From Gnetum montanum (taxonomy: Eukaryota > Streptophyta > Gnetopsida > Gnetales > Gnetaceae), in the NCBI GenBank assembly GCA_015680685.1, contig MNCI01010846.1, positions 1 through 64,000 of the forward strand: DNA of 64,000 nucleotides, read 5' to 3'. A program made the position numbers and the translations under genes. Of the stretch, positions 63,480 through 64,000 are shown in pieces (position 1 is the first letter of the stretch; each line of letters opens with the position of its first letter). Below the pieces are notes generated by a model. The model worked only from the letters and a program-made list of their open reading frames with translations, had not been told where the DNA came from and did not search any database.

Positions 63480-64000
63480 TGTTTGCAAGTCAATATTCAT
63501 TTTTGTCTGTTTGCTCCTCGTAAGCTACTTGGAAGGGTGGCCTGGCTTATTCGACTCTGATGAAATTGGGACACTATCGGGGTCCTCCATTTGCAGAGGG
63601 GTCAAACTTGGCATCCATGGTAGAGGGCCTCCCCTAACCATGTTAACCCACTTGCCCAATGGGGGGAGCTCCACTCTCAGTTTCGTGGGCGAGACCATTG
63701 GGAGATGGGCTGTGCTCCTATCTCTCCACACCCTATTCCTTCAACTCATGAATGTCGGCTCATGGGGCCAGCAGGTGGTCTCAACGTCCCATGCAAATCC
63801 ATTCTCCATCTTTGGGACTCGCATCTTTAGTTTGTGGAGGTGCCTTAGTCGACCTCCTACACTTCCCTTGAAATCAGCACTTGGCCTTGCTGTGACCAAT
63901 TTTCCCATAGATAGAGCAACCCTTCTTAGGAAGAGCAGTTGCCTCCTGATCTGACTGCTCCTCCACCAAGTTTTCAAACTCTGCCCAGATCTGTTCCTCT
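63480..64000 (-). pseudogene. LINE ORF1 C-terminal part with altered zinc knuckle
   Basis: About 63877-63918 the minus strand reads CSIYGKIGHSKAKC, a CX2CX4HX4C knuckle with the second Cys changed to Tyr. Downstream is a Pro/Ser-rich tail broken by stops. ORF1 proteins of plant L1 bind RNA through such knuckles. Its N-terminus lies outside the window. It ends about 50-60 bp before the ORF2 ATG. Confidence 0.65.

Larger units (their letters stand above)
58611..64000 (-). mobile_element. Near full-length LINE (L1-type) with coiled-coil/J-domain C-terminus
   Basis: Minus strand, entering from beyond 64000 and ending at a poly(A) (T run 58613-58623). Order: ORF1 with zinc knuckle, then ORF2 with AP-type endonuclease, reverse transcriptase, zinc finger RVT, a conserved extension, a coiled coil and a J-like domain, then about 480 bp of 3' UTR. 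At least 5.4 kb lie in the window. Stops and shifts show it is dead. Fragments of the same family lie at 25599-26591, 52480-54500 and 57191-57740, which proves the extension belongs to the element and is not a chance neighbour. Confidence 0.9.

Noticed and set aside
1-64000. Bacterial, organellar or viral origin of the window
   Set aside because: Spliced exons, nuclear LTR and LINE families, CpG decay and absence of dense coding all point to a plant nuclear genome.

Overview
The window looks like nuclear DNA of a seed plant with a large, repeat-filled genome. Intron lengths and the load of old, decayed LTR and LINE elements suggest a gymnosperm, most likely a conifer; this is inference, since no species-diagnostic locus is present. 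One host gene is recognisable. On the + strand, five short exons between 21604 and 50316 join in phase to give the N-terminal part of a tRNA pseudouridine synthase of the PUS3/DEG1 (TruA-fold) type. Two of its introns are about 20.2 kb and 7.7 kb, and a third runs off the window. Nearly everything else is transposon-derived and pseudogenised.

Layout. 1-12735: an old Ty3/gypsy chromovirus on the - strand, split inside its reverse transcriptase by a 4.7-kb Ty1/copia element (3507-8222) and possibly again inside gag (about 9.95-11.4 kb). 12736-20292: a second gypsy pol/gag remnant on the - strand, followed by LTR copies. One LTR copy appears as a near-perfect inverted block bounded by single Ns, which looks like an assembly error. 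A long LTR (17124-20292) follows. 21310-22275: promoter and exons 1-3 of the PUS3-like gene. 22276-42492 (intron 3): a truncated copia element carrying two further insertions with clear target-site duplications, then two related LTR elements that encode a long coiled-coil protein and show no pol. These contain a solo LTR in opposite orientation, a foldback element and head-to-head sequence. 42493-42565: exon 4. 42566-50270 (intron 4): a structurally complete gypsy chromovirus (43676-49548, target-site duplication CATCT). 50271-50316: exon 5. 50317-64000 (intron 5 if the gene continues): several LINE fragments on both strands, simple repeats, and a nearly full-length LINE on the - strand from 58611 past the window end.

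Most notable observations. (1) The LINE family carries, after its zinc-finger RVT region, a long C-terminal extension made of a conserved segment, a coiled coil and a DnaJ-like J domain with an HPD motif; it is followed by a poly(A) tail. The J domain is seen in two independent insertions. (2) The LTRs of the complete gypsy element hold seven palindromic GACGTC-type cores with about 20-bp phasing just upstream of a TATA box. A similar, CpG-decayed array lies in the unrelated-looking 3.2-kb LTR at 17-20 kb. (3) The PUS3-like gene keeps phase and splice sites across introns of more than 20 kb, and its promoter is locally CpG-rich in an otherwise CpG-poor window.
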